64,000 nucleotides of DNA from Comamonadaceae bacterium M7527 (GTDB taxonomy: Bacteria > Pseudomonadota > Gammaproteobacteria > Burkholderiales > Burkholderiaceae_C). The first letter of the stretch is position 1, and every line of letters begins with the position of its first letter. This document shows, one piece after another, positions 18,116 through 26,505 of this stretch. The notes beneath the pieces were generated by a model. The model was not told the origin of the DNA, did not search any database, and was given only the letters and a program-made list of their open reading frames with translations. The position numbers and the translations under genes are program-made. Location of the stretch: assembly GCA_021044545.1 (NCBI GenBank), contig CP087990.1, positions 1,488,001 through 1,552,000 on the forward strand, read 5' to 3'.

Positions 18116-18877
18116 CTACAAGCTGACAGTGGCCGACTGCGGCAGACACTGCAGCCAGTAGTCATCGACTTCGGCCAAGTCTTGTTTGGACAACTGGTCC
18201 AGGTGCTCCCAGTAGCGGCCTGATTCGATGAAGTAGTTGAAACGCTGCTCTGCCTGGTGAGCCACGCCCACTTTCAAGAGGTCAAAGCTGGTTTTCAAAT
18301 CGGCGCACTTTTGCCGCAACTGCTGGTCTGTCAAGGCAACAATGTCGGCCAGTGTTGCCCTGGGAAAGGTCAGTCTGGATTGTTCGCCTTCAGACAAATT
18401 GAGGCACATGCACCCGCCTTTAAGCGCCGACACATGCAAGCGGTTGGCCTTGGCTTCTAACGACTGCAGCGTCACATCGTCTCGCAAGGGGTCAGCCATG
18501 CCTTGGCCATAAAAGTGCGTTTGCGAACCGTCTACGGGGTACACCATGTCGCAGCCCACGAAAGCCAGCACATCCGGCTTTAGCGCGCCCAGCGCCCAGT
18601 ACGCCGCGGTAAACGCCATGGTGCCGCCCGCATATACAAAACCGCCATATTGGTTTTGTATGGGCACATAGTCAGCAGCCGTAACCACTGTTTGTTGCGG
18701 GCTTGCGCCAGGTGGCGCGTTTTCTGGCGGGAAGTCTTCGGGGTAAATGAGGTAGTCCCAGTCGCTGCGAATTCGCCACGCGTTGTTAATGGCAACAATT
18801 TGCGCCGACCCCTTTGGCCAGTCTTTAGCAACCACCGCATCTGGTGCGCTGCCTAAAACGATGACAACCTTAGGCAA
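18116..18877 (-). CDS. Unrecognised Rossmann-like protein
   Basis: I do not recognise this 253-residue protein. It opens with a beta strand and glycine turn (VVIVLGSAPDAVV) like nucleotide- or sugar-nucleotide-binding Rossmann folds. INNAWRIRSDWDYLIYPEDF and LAFVGCDMVYP follow, which recall glycosyltransferase-29/42-like or MptE-like folds, but the match is only by pattern. The C-terminal third is helical and charged. The start is probably TTG 18877, with AGG 10 bases upstream; a TATAAT at 18908-18903 could be its -10 box. It stands alone between the convergent phosphatase gene and ruvB. Confidence 0.6.
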   Translation of the reverse strand: MPKVVIVLGSAPDAVVAKDWPKGSAQIVAINNAWRIRSDWDYLIYPEDFPPENAPPGASPQQTVVTAADYVPIQNQYGGFVYAGGTMAFTAAYWALGALKPDVLAFVGCDMVYPVDGSQTHFYGQGMADPLRDDVTLQSLEAKANRLHVSALKGGCMCLNLSEGEQSRLTFPRATLADIVALTDQQLRQKCADLKTSFDLLKVGVAHQAEQRFNYFIESGRYWEHLDQLSKQDLAEVDDYWLQCLPQSATVSL

Positions 18878-18967
18878 AGCAATAAGACCTGTTCATGGCG
18901 AAATTATATGCATTTCAAGTCCTGCGCAGCAGGCTCAAGCAACGCTACCAGGCCACAACGCGCAAGC

Positions 18968-20029
18968 CTAAGCGTCGCCCAACAAGTCACCTGTTTTGTC
19001 GGCGGGCGCCGTCACACCCAAATGACGGTAAGCGGCCAGCGTGGCGATACGCCCGCGCGGTGTGCGCTGCAGGTAGCCTTGCTGAATGAGGTAGGGCTCA
19101 ATCACGTCTTCAATGGTGTCGCGCTCTTCACCAATGCTGGCCGCAATGTTGTCAAGGCCCACTGGGCCACCGTCAAAGCGGTGTATCACCGCCTCCAGCA
19201 ACTTGCGGTCCATGATGTCAAAGCCCTGCGGGTCAACATCCAGCATGACCAGGGCTTTGTTGGCAATGTCCAGGGTAATGCGCCCGCTGCCTTTTACCTG
19301 TGCGTAGTCACGCACACGGCGCAGCAAGCGGTTGGCGATACGCGGTGTGCCGCGTGAGCGCTTGGCAATCTCGAAGCCACCTTCTGCATCCATGGGGACA
19401 TCCAGTAGCTTGGCGCTGCGCGTGACAATGCTGGACAGCTCTTTAGAGGTGTAAAACTCCAAGCGCGCCACAATGCCAAAGCGGTCGCGCAGCGGGTTGG
19501 TCAGCATGCCCGCGCGGGTGGTGGCTCCCACCAGGGTAAACGGCTGCAAGTCCAGCTTGATAGAGCGTGCCGCCGGGCCTTCGCCAATCATGATGTCGAT
19601 TTGGTAGTCTTCCAGCGCGGGGTACAAAATCTCCTCCACCACTGGCGACAAGCGGTGAATCTCGTCAATAAACAAGACGTCATTGGGCTCCAGGTTGGTG
19701 AGCAGGGCTGCCAGGTCTTTGGGCTTTTCAAGCACGGGGCCACTGGTTTGGCGCAGGTTCACGCCCAACTCGTTGGCAATGATGTGCGACAGCGTGGTCT
19801 TGCCCAAGCCGGGTGGGCCAAACAACAGCACGTGGTCTAGCGCTTCTTCGCGTTTTTTGGCCGCACCAATAAATATCTCAAGCTGCTCGCGTGCTTTGGC
19901 TTGCCCCACGTAGTCAGCCAGGACCTTGGGGCGCAGGGCGCGCTCCATGGCCTCTTCGGTATTGGAGGTGGGCGCGGCAGACACCACGCGCTGGGGCGCA
20001 GGTGCAAAGTCGTCGGTTTGAATGCTCAT
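18968..20029 (-). CDS. ruvB: Holliday junction branch-migration ATPase RuvB
   Basis: Hexameric AAA+ motor that, with RuvA, drives Holliday junctions during recombinational repair. The protein is 353 residues. Walker A GPPGLGKTTLS lies near residue 72, Walker B LFIDEIHRL near residue 122, sensor 1 GATTRAG and the arginine finger region NPLRDRFG follow. The C-terminal winged helix (RTPRGRIAT) is present. It lies 11 bases after ruvA on the same strand. Confidence 0.97.
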   Translation of the reverse strand: MSIQTDDFAPAPQRVVSAAPTSNTEEAMERALRPKVLADYVGQAKAREQLEIFIGAAKKREEALDHVLLFGPPGLGKTTLSHIIANELGVNLRQTSGPVLEKPKDLAALLTNLEPNDVLFIDEIHRLSPVVEEILYPALEDYQIDIMIGEGPAARSIKLDLQPFTLVGATTRAGMLTNPLRDRFGIVARLEFYTSKELSSIVTRSAKLLDVPMDAEGGFEIAKRSRGTPRIANRLLRRVRDYAQVKGSGRITLDIANKALVMLDVDPQGFDIMDRKLLEAVIHRFDGGPVGLDNIAASIGEERDTIEDVIEPYLIQQGYLQRTPRGRIATLAAYRHLGVTAPADKTGDLLGDA

Positions 20030-20040
20030 AGGGGCTTAGT

Positions 20041-20613
20041 TTATTTGGCGAGGGCTTTGAGTGCCATTTTGATGCCATCCGACACGCCAATATCCACGGG
20101 CATGGCCTTTAGCGCGGCACCTGCGTCCTTGTCGCTGTAGCCCAGGGCCAGCAGGGCTTGCAGTATGTCGCCTTGGGTGTCGTTGACTATGTTCACGCCC
20201 GTGCTCACGCTGTCGCCCAGCTTGCCCTTTAGCTCCAGCAACAAGCGCTCAGCGGTCTTTTTGCCAATGCCTGGTACTTTCACAATGCGCGCCGTGTCTT
20301 GGCTGGCCACGGTGTTGACGAGGTCGGTCACGCCCATGCCTGAGAGCACAGCCAAAGCCATGCGCGGGCCTACGCCAGATATCTTGATGAGCTGCCTGAA
20401 CGCATGGCGCTCGGCTTGCGTGGCAAAGCCATACAGCAACTGCGCGTCTTCGCGCACCACAAAGTGTGTGAGCAAGGCAATTGGCTGCCCCACATCGCCC
20501 AGGTTGTAAAACGTGCTCATGGGCACGTCTACCTCGTAGCCTACGCCGTGGCAATCCACCACAACTTGGGGTGGGTTTTTCTCCAGCAAGGTGCCGCTTA
20601 ATTTGCCTATCAT
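20041..20613 (-). CDS. ruvA: Holliday junction DNA-binding protein RuvA
   Basis: Tetrameric junction-binding partner of RuvB, 190 residues. It starts MIGKLSGTLLEK, and contains the helix-hairpin-helix blocks LIKISGVGPRMALAVLSGM and IVKVPGIGKKTAERLLLEL and the C-terminal RuvB-binding domain (ALLALGYSDKDAGAAL). The start is ATG 20613, with AGGA upstream; the longer frame adds unconserved residues. It is divergent from phoH. Confidence 0.96.
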   Translation of the reverse strand: MIGKLSGTLLEKNPPQVVVDCHGVGYEVDVPMSTFYNLGDVGQPIALLTHFVVREDAQLLYGFATQAERHAFRQLIKISGVGPRMALAVLSGMGVTDLVNTVASQDTARIVKVPGIGKKTAERLLLELKGKLGDSVSTGVNIVNDTQGDILQALLALGYSDKDAGAALKAMPVDIGVSDGIKMALKALAK

Positions 20614-20674
20614 TGGGGTTCCTAGTTTGGCCGCATGCAGCGGCAACTTTAAAGCCTACCCTTGGATTATCCGT

Positions 20675-21661
20675 TTGATTCTTAAGCACACCTTCAGCCC
20701 GCCCGATAACGACCGCATGGCCCACTTGTGTGGCCCTATGGACAGCCATTTGCGCACCATAGAAAACGGTTTGCACGTCAAGATTGCCCACCGCTTTGAG
20801 CAGTTCAAGGTAGATGGCACCAAGGCCAGGGCAGAGCAAGCCATGAACGTGCTGCAAGCCTTGTACGAAATGGCGAGACGCCCCATACCACCAGAGCAAG
20901 TGCAGCTGATGCTCACGGGTGACACCAGTCTTGAAGGCAGCAGCCACGACTTGAGCGTGCAAACCCGCCGCGGCGAGCTCAAGGCGCGCACAGCCAACCA
21001 GGCCGCCTACCTCAACCAAATCAATACCCATGACATCACTTTTGGTATTGGCCCAGCTGGCACGGGCAAAACCTACCTGGCCGTGGCCTGCGCCGTTGAT
21101 GCGCTAGAGCGCAGCGCGGTGCAGCGCATTGTGCTCACGCGCCCAGCGGTTGAGGCTGGTGAAAAACTGGGCTTTTTGCCCGGCGACCTGGGCCAAAAGG
21201 TAGACCCCTACTTGCGCCCGCTGTACGACGCCTTGTACGACCTCATGGGCTTTGAGAAGGTACAAAAAGCGTTTGAACGCCAACAAATCGAAATTGCGCC
21301 GCTGGCTTTTATGCGTGGGCGCACACTAAACCACGCGTTTGTGATTTTGGACGAGGGCCAAAACACCACCCCAGAGCAAATGAAGATGTTTTTAACGCGC
21401 ATTGGCTTTGGGTCCAAGGCTGTTATTACAGGCGATGTCAGCCAAATTGACTTGCCCAAAACCCAAACCAGCGGCCTGATTGACGCTGAACGGGTATTGC
21501 GTCGCACCCCTGGCATTGCGATGACGCGCCTGACCAGCGTGGACGTGGTGCGCCACCCACTGGTGGCCCGCATAGTGGATGCCTACGACGCACGCAACAC
21601 CCGTGGCGATGAGGTACCGCCTCCTGCCAAAACCACCTCCCGCAAAAGAGCCACACCATGA
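20675..21661 (+). CDS. PhoH-family ATPase
   Basis: P-loop ATPase of about 328 residues that is widely linked to ybeY and RNA metabolism; its exact role is unproved. Walker A is GPAGTGKTYLA and Walker B VILDEGQNTT, with ITGDVSQIDLP as a further motif. Related proteins start with a hydrophobic residue before LKHTF, so I prefer the TTG at 20675; ATG 20717 is the next choice. The longest frame from 20591 would overlap the divergent ruvA start. Its stop overlaps the ybeY start (ATGA), so the two are translated together. Confidence 0.88.
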   Translation: MILKHTFSPPDNDRMAHLCGPMDSHLRTIENGLHVKIAHRFEQFKVDGTKARAEQAMNVLQALYEMARRPIPPEQVQLMLTGDTSLEGSSHDLSVQTRRGELKARTANQAAYLNQINTHDITFGIGPAGTGKTYLAVACAVDALERSAVQRIVLTRPAVEAGEKLGFLPGDLGQKVDPYLRPLYDALYDLMGFEKVQKAFERQQIEIAPLAFMRGRTLNHAFVILDEGQNTTPEQMKMFLTRIGFGSKAVITGDVSQIDLPKTQTSGLIDAERVLRRTPGIAMTRLTSVDVVRHPLVARIVDAYDARNTRGDEVPPPAKTTSRKRATP

Positions 21662-22119
21662 GCTTGCCCGCCCTTAGCCTGTCCTTGCAGTTTGGTGCGT
21701 TTGAAAACCCACGCCAGCTAGCAGCCCATAGAGCTGAATTGAAGCGCCACTTTGTCACCCGCTGCTTGCGACACGCCTTGGCGGCCAACGGCGAACTCAC
21801 CGTGCGCGTGGTGGATGTAGACGAGGCGCAAATGCTCAACAACGCCTACCGTCAAAAAGACTACGCCACCAACGTACTCACTTTTGACTATGCCACCGAG
21901 CCCGTGGTGCACGCCGACTTGGTGTTGTGCGCACAGGTGATAGAGCGCGAGGCCAACGAACAACGCAAGCCACTGGCCGCCCACTACGCCCACATGCTGG
22001 TGCACGGCTGCTTGCACGCCCAAGGCTGGGACCACGAAACCTCACAGGCCGATGCCGATGAGATGGAGGCCCACGAGATTGCGATACTGGCCAGACTTGG
22101 GTTTGCTAGCCCCTACTAG
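21658..22119 (+). CDS. ybeY: Endoribonuclease YbeY (rRNA maturation)
   Basis: Single-strand endoribonuclease for 16S rRNA 3' processing and ribosome quality control. The protein is 153 residues. The zinc motif HGCLHAQGWDH lies near residue 118, and NVLTFDY is conserved. It is coupled to phoH by a 4-base overlap, the usual order in proteobacteria. It is convergent with dtd, with no gap between the two stop codons. Confidence 0.95.
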   Translation: MSLPALSLSLQFGAFENPRQLAAHRAELKRHFVTRCLRHALAANGELTVRVVDVDEAQMLNNAYRQKDYATNVLTFDYATEPVVHADLVLCAQVIEREANEQRKPLAAHYAHMLVHGCLHAQGWDHETSQADADEMEAHEIAILARLGFASPY

Positions 22120-22575
22120 CTAGTCAATGTCCAAGGGAATCGTTATGGGCCCGTCGTTCACCAGTTGCACTTGCATCTCGGTGGCGAAACGGCCTGTTGC
22201 AACCACAGGGTGCAGGGCCTTGGCGCGTTGCACCAGGTAGTCAAACAGGACTTTGGCTTGCTCAGGCGGTGCGCTGGCGGCAAAGCTGGGCCGGTTGCCT
22301 TTACGGGTGTCGGCGCTCAACGTGAACTGGCTGACCAGTAGCAAGCCACCCACCTTGCCTGCGCCGTCTGTATTGGGTAATGCATGGTCCAGCTTGCCGT
22401 GCGCGTTGGCAAACACGCGCAGCTTTAGCAGCTTGTCCAGCAGTTTGTCAGCGCTTGCCTGGGTGTCGCCAGGCATGGCGCACACCAACACCAACAAACC
22501 CGTCTCAATGCGCCCCACAACATCACCGTCCACGGTGACGTGTGCGCTGGCGACACGCTGCACGATGGCTTTCAT
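22120..22575 (-). CDS. dtd: D-aminoacyl-tRNA deacylase
   Basis: Removes D-amino acids mischarged to tRNA. The protein is 151 residues. The two signature motifs SQFTL (near residue 80) and NDGPITI (near residue 141) are intact, and the N-terminus MKAIVQRVASAHVTV is typical. Its ATG overlaps the stop of the CDF transporter gene by 4 bases, so the two are coupled. Confidence 0.95.
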   Translation of the reverse strand: MKAIVQRVASAHVTVDGDVVGRIETGLLVLVCAMPGDTQASADKLLDKLLKLRVFANAHGKLDHALPNTDGAGKVGGLLLVSQFTLSADTRKGNRPSFAASAPPEQAKVLFDYLVQRAKALHPVVATGRFATEMQVQLVNDGPITIPLDID

Positions 22576-23501
22576 GACTCGGGGTGGCTGATGTGGGTGT
22601 AGGTTTCCACATCACTGGGCAGCAGCTGAATGGTGGGCAGCAAACCTGGTACGGCGTGCACCAGCGCGCGCTCTACATCGCCACGCAAAGCTGCAGCCCG
22701 GCCCAGCGTCCAGTTGGCGGGCATGTGCATGTGCATGTCTACAAAGCTGCGCGGTCCCGCCTGGCGTGTGGTGACGTGGTCAAAGCGAATAATGTCTGTG
22801 GTGTCAGGGCTTTGGGCAAAGTCAGCCAGCACGGCGTCAATCTGCGCTTGCACGTCTTGTGGCACAGCCACATCCATCAGCGCCAGTGACGACTTCCAAA
22901 CCAGCTTGCCACCCTCTCGCAAAATGTTGAGTGCCACCGCAATAGCCACCACCACATCCAGCCACATCCAGCCAGTGGCCACGACCAACAACAAGCCAAT
23001 GACAACACCGACAGACGTCCAGACATCGGTGAGCAAGTGTTTGGCGTCGCCTTCTAACGCCGCAGACCGGTACAGCTTGGCCGACTGCAACATCACATAC
23101 GCCAACGCACCATTGAGCACAGAGCTGGCAACCGACAGCATGATGCCTGTGTCGATTTGCACCAAAGGCTCAAGATTCAACCAACGGTAGGTTGCTGAAA
23201 AAATAATGCCAAGCGCAGCACCAATAATCATAATACCTTCAAAGCCAGCTGAAAAGTACTCGGCCTTGTAGTGACCATAAGGGTGTGCGTCATTGGCGGG
23301 GCGCGCCGCAACAGTAACCATTTGCAATGCAAACATGGCACTGGCCAGGTTCACAAATGACTCCAAGGCATCGGACAACAGTGCCACAGACCCTGTGAGC
23401 CACCACGCAAGCATCTTGAGCGCGATGGTCGCCAACGCCACCACGACGGACAGGCGCAGCAGGTTTCTGGGAGATCGCCAACTGGGCGTAGCTGCTCTCA
23501 T
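22572..23501 (-). CDS. Cation diffusion facilitator transporter
   Basis: Inner-membrane divalent-metal/proton antiporter of 309 residues with about six transmembrane segments and a cytosolic C-terminal domain. Helix 5 carries the metal motif HLLTD. Helix 2 reads SDALESFVN, where Zn/Fe members have DxxxD, so one ligand position is Asn or Glu here and the metal is uncertain. AHPYGHYKAEYFSAG and the C-terminal MHMHMP histidine cluster are also present. It lies upstream of dtd and downstream of tyrS on the same strand. Confidence 0.88.
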   Translation of the reverse strand: MRAATPSWRSPRNLLRLSVVVALATIALKMLAWWLTGSVALLSDALESFVNLASAMFALQMVTVAARPANDAHPYGHYKAEYFSAGFEGIMIIGAALGIIFSATYRWLNLEPLVQIDTGIMLSVASSVLNGALAYVMLQSAKLYRSAALEGDAKHLLTDVWTSVGVVIGLLLVVATGWMWLDVVVAIAVALNILREGGKLVWKSSLALMDVAVPQDVQAQIDAVLADFAQSPDTTDIIRFDHVTTRQAGPRSFVDMHMHMPANWTLGRAAALRGDVERALVHAVPGLLPTIQLLPSDVETYTHISHPES

Positions 23502-23509
23502 GACTGGCC

Positions 23510-24777
23510 TTAGTTGCCCAGCGTCACACGCGCAAATTTGCGCTTGCCCACTTGCACCACGTAGGTGCCGGCTTCAAGCTTCAAGCCTTTGTCGCTGACC
23601 ACACTTGAGTCAACGCGCACACCACCACCCTCAATCAAACGCCCCGCCTCTGACGAGGATGGTGCCAAGCCGGCGGCTTTTAACAAGGCGCCAACACCCA
23701 TGGGCGCACCACTCAACGCCACTGCTGGAATCTCGTCGGGGATACCGCCTTTGCTGCGGTTGATGAAATCTTGTCGGCTGCATCTGCCGCAGCGGCAGAA
23801 TGAAAGCGCGCTGTTATTTCTTTGGCCAACATCACCTTGGCCACTTTGGGGTTGAGCCCGGCTTGCACTTGCGCGCGCAAGTCGGCTATCTCGGATTCCG
23901 ACTTGAAGCTGAGCAACACGTACCAGCGCCACATCAAGTCATCGCTGATGGACAACACTTTCGCGTACATGGTGTTGGCGTCTTCGGTGATGCCTATGTA
24001 GTTGTGTTTGCTCTTGGACATTTTGTCCACGCCGTCCAAGCCCTCCAGTAGTGGCATGGTCAAAATGCATTGCGGCTCTTGGCCGTACTCCTGCTGCAAA
24101 TGGCGGCCCATCAACAGGTTGAACTTTTGGTCTGTGCCGCCCAGCTCAAGGTCGGCCTTCAGGGCCACGCTGTCATAGCCTTGCATCAGCGGGTACAAAA
24201 ACTCATGCACGCTAATGCTTTGCCCGCCATGAAAGCGCTTGTGGAAATCGTCACGCTCCATCATGCGCGCAACCGTGTATTTGGCTGACAGCTCAATCAT
24301 GCCGCGCGCGCCCAGCGGCTCGCTCCACTCGCTGTTGTAGCGAATCTCGGTTTTGGACTCGTCCAACACCATGGCGGCCTGGTTGTAGTAAGTCTTGGCG
24401 TTTTCCAAAATTTGCTCTTTGGTCAGCGGCGGACGCGTGCTGTTACGCCCAGACGGGTCACCGATCAGGCTTGTGAAGTCGCCAATCAGGAAAATGACTT
24501 GATGCCCCAGGTCTTGCAACTGGCGCATCTTGTTCAGCACCACCGTGTGGCCAATATGAATATCTGGCGCCGTAGGGTCCAGCCCCAATTTGATACGCAG
24601 CGGCGTGCCGCTGGCATTGGCTTTGTTCAGCTTGGTGACCCACTCGTCTCTGGGCAGCAACTCGTCGCAGCCGCGCAAGCTGACCGACAACGCGTGCTCA
24701 ACCGCCTCATTGGCGGGCACGACAGGTGCAGATGACTTGGAGGCCGAACTGTCGGCTTTGGATGGATTATTTTGCAT
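23510..24777 (-). pseudogene. tyrS: Tyrosyl-tRNA synthetase, reading frame interrupted (probable sequence error)
   Basis: Class I synthetase that charges tRNA-Tyr. The first frame carries HIGHTVVLNKM and KMSKSKHN, both catalytic motifs. It leaves the family sequence after AAADAADK, ending in an unrelated tail at 23713. The expected continuation (DFINRSKGGIPDEIP and the C-terminal S4-like domain ending VGKRKFARVTLGN) is in a second frame ending at 23510. The switch is at 23771-23772, where one A seems missing. Restored, the protein has 422 residues, as in the family. The start is ATG 24777 (MQNNPSK). This gene is normally essential, so either the base is a sequencing error or another copy exists. 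Confidence 0.9.
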
Positions 24778-24787
24778 AGGGTAACGC

Positions 24788-24816
24788 TTGCCGCAAACCA
24801 AGGACTTACATATAAT
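24788..24816 (+). promoter_or_regulatory. Sigma-70 promoter upstream of the LytM peptidase gene
   Basis: TTGCCG (24788-24793) and TATAAT (24811-24816) are exactly 17 bases apart. The TTG that opens the longest upstream frame of the peptidase is this -35 box, so that codon cannot be the translation start. The predicted leader before the TTG at 25025 is about 200 bases. Confidence 0.72.
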
Positions 24817-25024
24817 TCGAGAGGATTCTAAAACACCTAGAGAATTAACTAAAACCCAAGCACAACTGCCTTCTTTAGCTATAAAGACTGGCACACTTGG
24901 GGCCCCAATTGTAGTGGGCGCGGCCAGCGTTTTGCAGCCAAGCCCCAGTAGCCCAAGCGTTTGGGCTACCGTTATCAAAACTGCAGGTGCAGCCACAGCT
25001 GGCACCGCAGACGCGGAGTTTTGC

Positions 25025-26458
25025 TTGTTTACTGGACACCACCGTTTTAGAAGCGACGCACGGGCTGACAAGCCCCATACGCGCCACGCCAAACCCACAC
25101 GCACAACAGCGCCACACACATCCTGGCAAAAGCGTTTGTTCCTGTTTGGCCTGAGCCTGTTCGGCTTGGGTATTACCTCGTTTGGCATAGGCAGCGTGCT
25201 GGACCAAACACGCATTGCAGCCTCCCAGGACGATGTCGCCGCCACATCGGTCAGTGGCCTGATTGGCGACGCGCTCAACCTGCCCTTTGACATCAACTCA
25301 AGCCGTCAAAGCAGTGGCGCATCGGATGTGCTGCTGTACAGCCACGACTGGATTCGCCGGGGCGACAACATCGTAAGCCTGCTACAGCGCATGGGCGTGC
25401 AAGACGATGCCCTTGCCGCGTGGATGCGCCAGGACAAAGCCTCGCGTGCGGTCATGGCCAACCCCAACAACAAGCGCGTTAACGTGGCCTACACCCTAGA
25501 GGGTGGCGTGCAGCAACTGGTGATGCGCTGGATACCCGACAACGCTGTTGACCAATTCACGCGCCTCACCGTGTCGCGCAACGACAGCGGCCAGTTCGCC
25601 AGCCTGTCTGAAACCCTCCCCCTGGAACGTCGCCAGCGCTTGGCCAGCGGGCGTATAGAGTCATCACTGTTTGCCGCCACCGATGCAGGCGACATTCCAG
25701 ACAGCATTGCCATGAGCGTGGCCGAAGTGTTTGCCAACGACATTGACTTCAACCGCGACCTGCGCAAGGGCGACACCTTCAGCCTGGTGTACGAGCAGCT
25801 TGAAGCAGACGGCGAGCCCTTTAAAGCAGGCCGCTTGTTGGCGGTTCAATTTGTTAACAACGGGCGTGAGCTCAACGGCATCTGGTTTCAAAACGGCACA
25901 GCCAAGGGCGAATACTTCGACTTGAACGGCAACAGTACAAGGCGCTTTTACCTAGCCTCTCCCATGGAGTTTTCACGCGTTACCAGCAGCTTTGCCATGC
26001 GTTTTCACCCCATTCAAAAGCGCTGGAAGCGCCACCTGGGCGTTGATTACGGCGCACCCACTGGTACGCCTGTGCGTACAGTGGGCGATGGCCGCGTGTC
26101 GTTTGCCGGCGTGAAGCGCGGCTTTGGCAACGTAGTTGAAGTGCAGCACGACAGCAAAAACATGACGCTGTACGCCCACTTGAGCCGTATTTACGTGCGC
26201 AAGGGTCAGCGTGTTGAGCGCGGCGAAAACATTGGCGCAGTGGGAGCCACAGGCTGGGCCACTGGGCCGCACTTGCACTTTGAGCACCGCGTTGGTGGTG
26301 TGCACAAAAACCCTGCACTGCTCGCCCGCAACAGTCGCGCCATGACCATCAGCAAGGCGCGCATGGGCGAGTTTGTGGCGGTTGCCCAAGATATGTACTC
26401 TCAGCTTGAGGCCGCAGGCTGGATGACAGCACAAGGCCAGACCCCGGTCACAAACTAA
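25025..26458 (+). CDS. M23/LytM-type murein endopeptidase (MepM-like)
   Basis: Membrane-anchored periplasmic D,D-endopeptidase or amidase activator of 477 residues. A basic N-terminus is followed by one transmembrane segment (RLFLFGLSLFGLGITSFG, near residues 40-58), then a LysM/OapA-like region and the C-terminal LytM domain. The zinc ligands are seen in HLGVDYG, YAHLSR and TGPHLHFEH, so the enzyme should be active. No ATG lies upstream of the membrane segment. TTG 25025 has GGAG 6 bases upstream and is the best start; the frame is open back to 24788 but crosses a promoter. It is divergent from tyrS and followed by anmK. Confidence 0.88.
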   Translation: MFTGHHRFRSDARADKPHTRHAKPTRTTAPHTSWQKRLFLFGLSLFGLGITSFGIGSVLDQTRIAASQDDVAATSVSGLIGDALNLPFDINSSRQSSGASDVLLYSHDWIRRGDNIVSLLQRMGVQDDALAAWMRQDKASRAVMANPNNKRVNVAYTLEGGVQQLVMRWIPDNAVDQFTRLTVSRNDSGQFASLSETLPLERRQRLASGRIESSLFAATDAGDIPDSIAMSVAEVFANDIDFNRDLRKGDTFSLVYEQLEADGEPFKAGRLLAVQFVNNGRELNGIWFQNGTAKGEYFDLNGNSTRRFYLASPMEFSRVTSSFAMRFHPIQKRWKRHLGVDYGAPTGTPVRTVGDGRVSFAGVKRGFGNVVEVQHDSKNMTLYAHLSRIYVRKGQRVERGENIGAVGATGWATGPHLHFEHRVGGVHKNPALLARNSRAMTISKARMGEFVAVAQDMYSQLEAAGWMTAQGQTPVTN

Positions 26459-26505
26459 CGCGGGCCAGGCCTGTTTGGGCCAATACGCCTGTCTTATCAC
26501 CGACA

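Noticed and set aside
20249..21031. 260-codon minus-strand frame across ruvA and phoH
   Set aside because: It overlaps ruvA in another frame and crosses the divergent start region; there is no homology.
24788..25024. Longer N-terminus for the LytM peptidase starting at TTG 24788
   Set aside because: This TTG is the -35 box of a consensus promoter, and the extra residues are unconserved.
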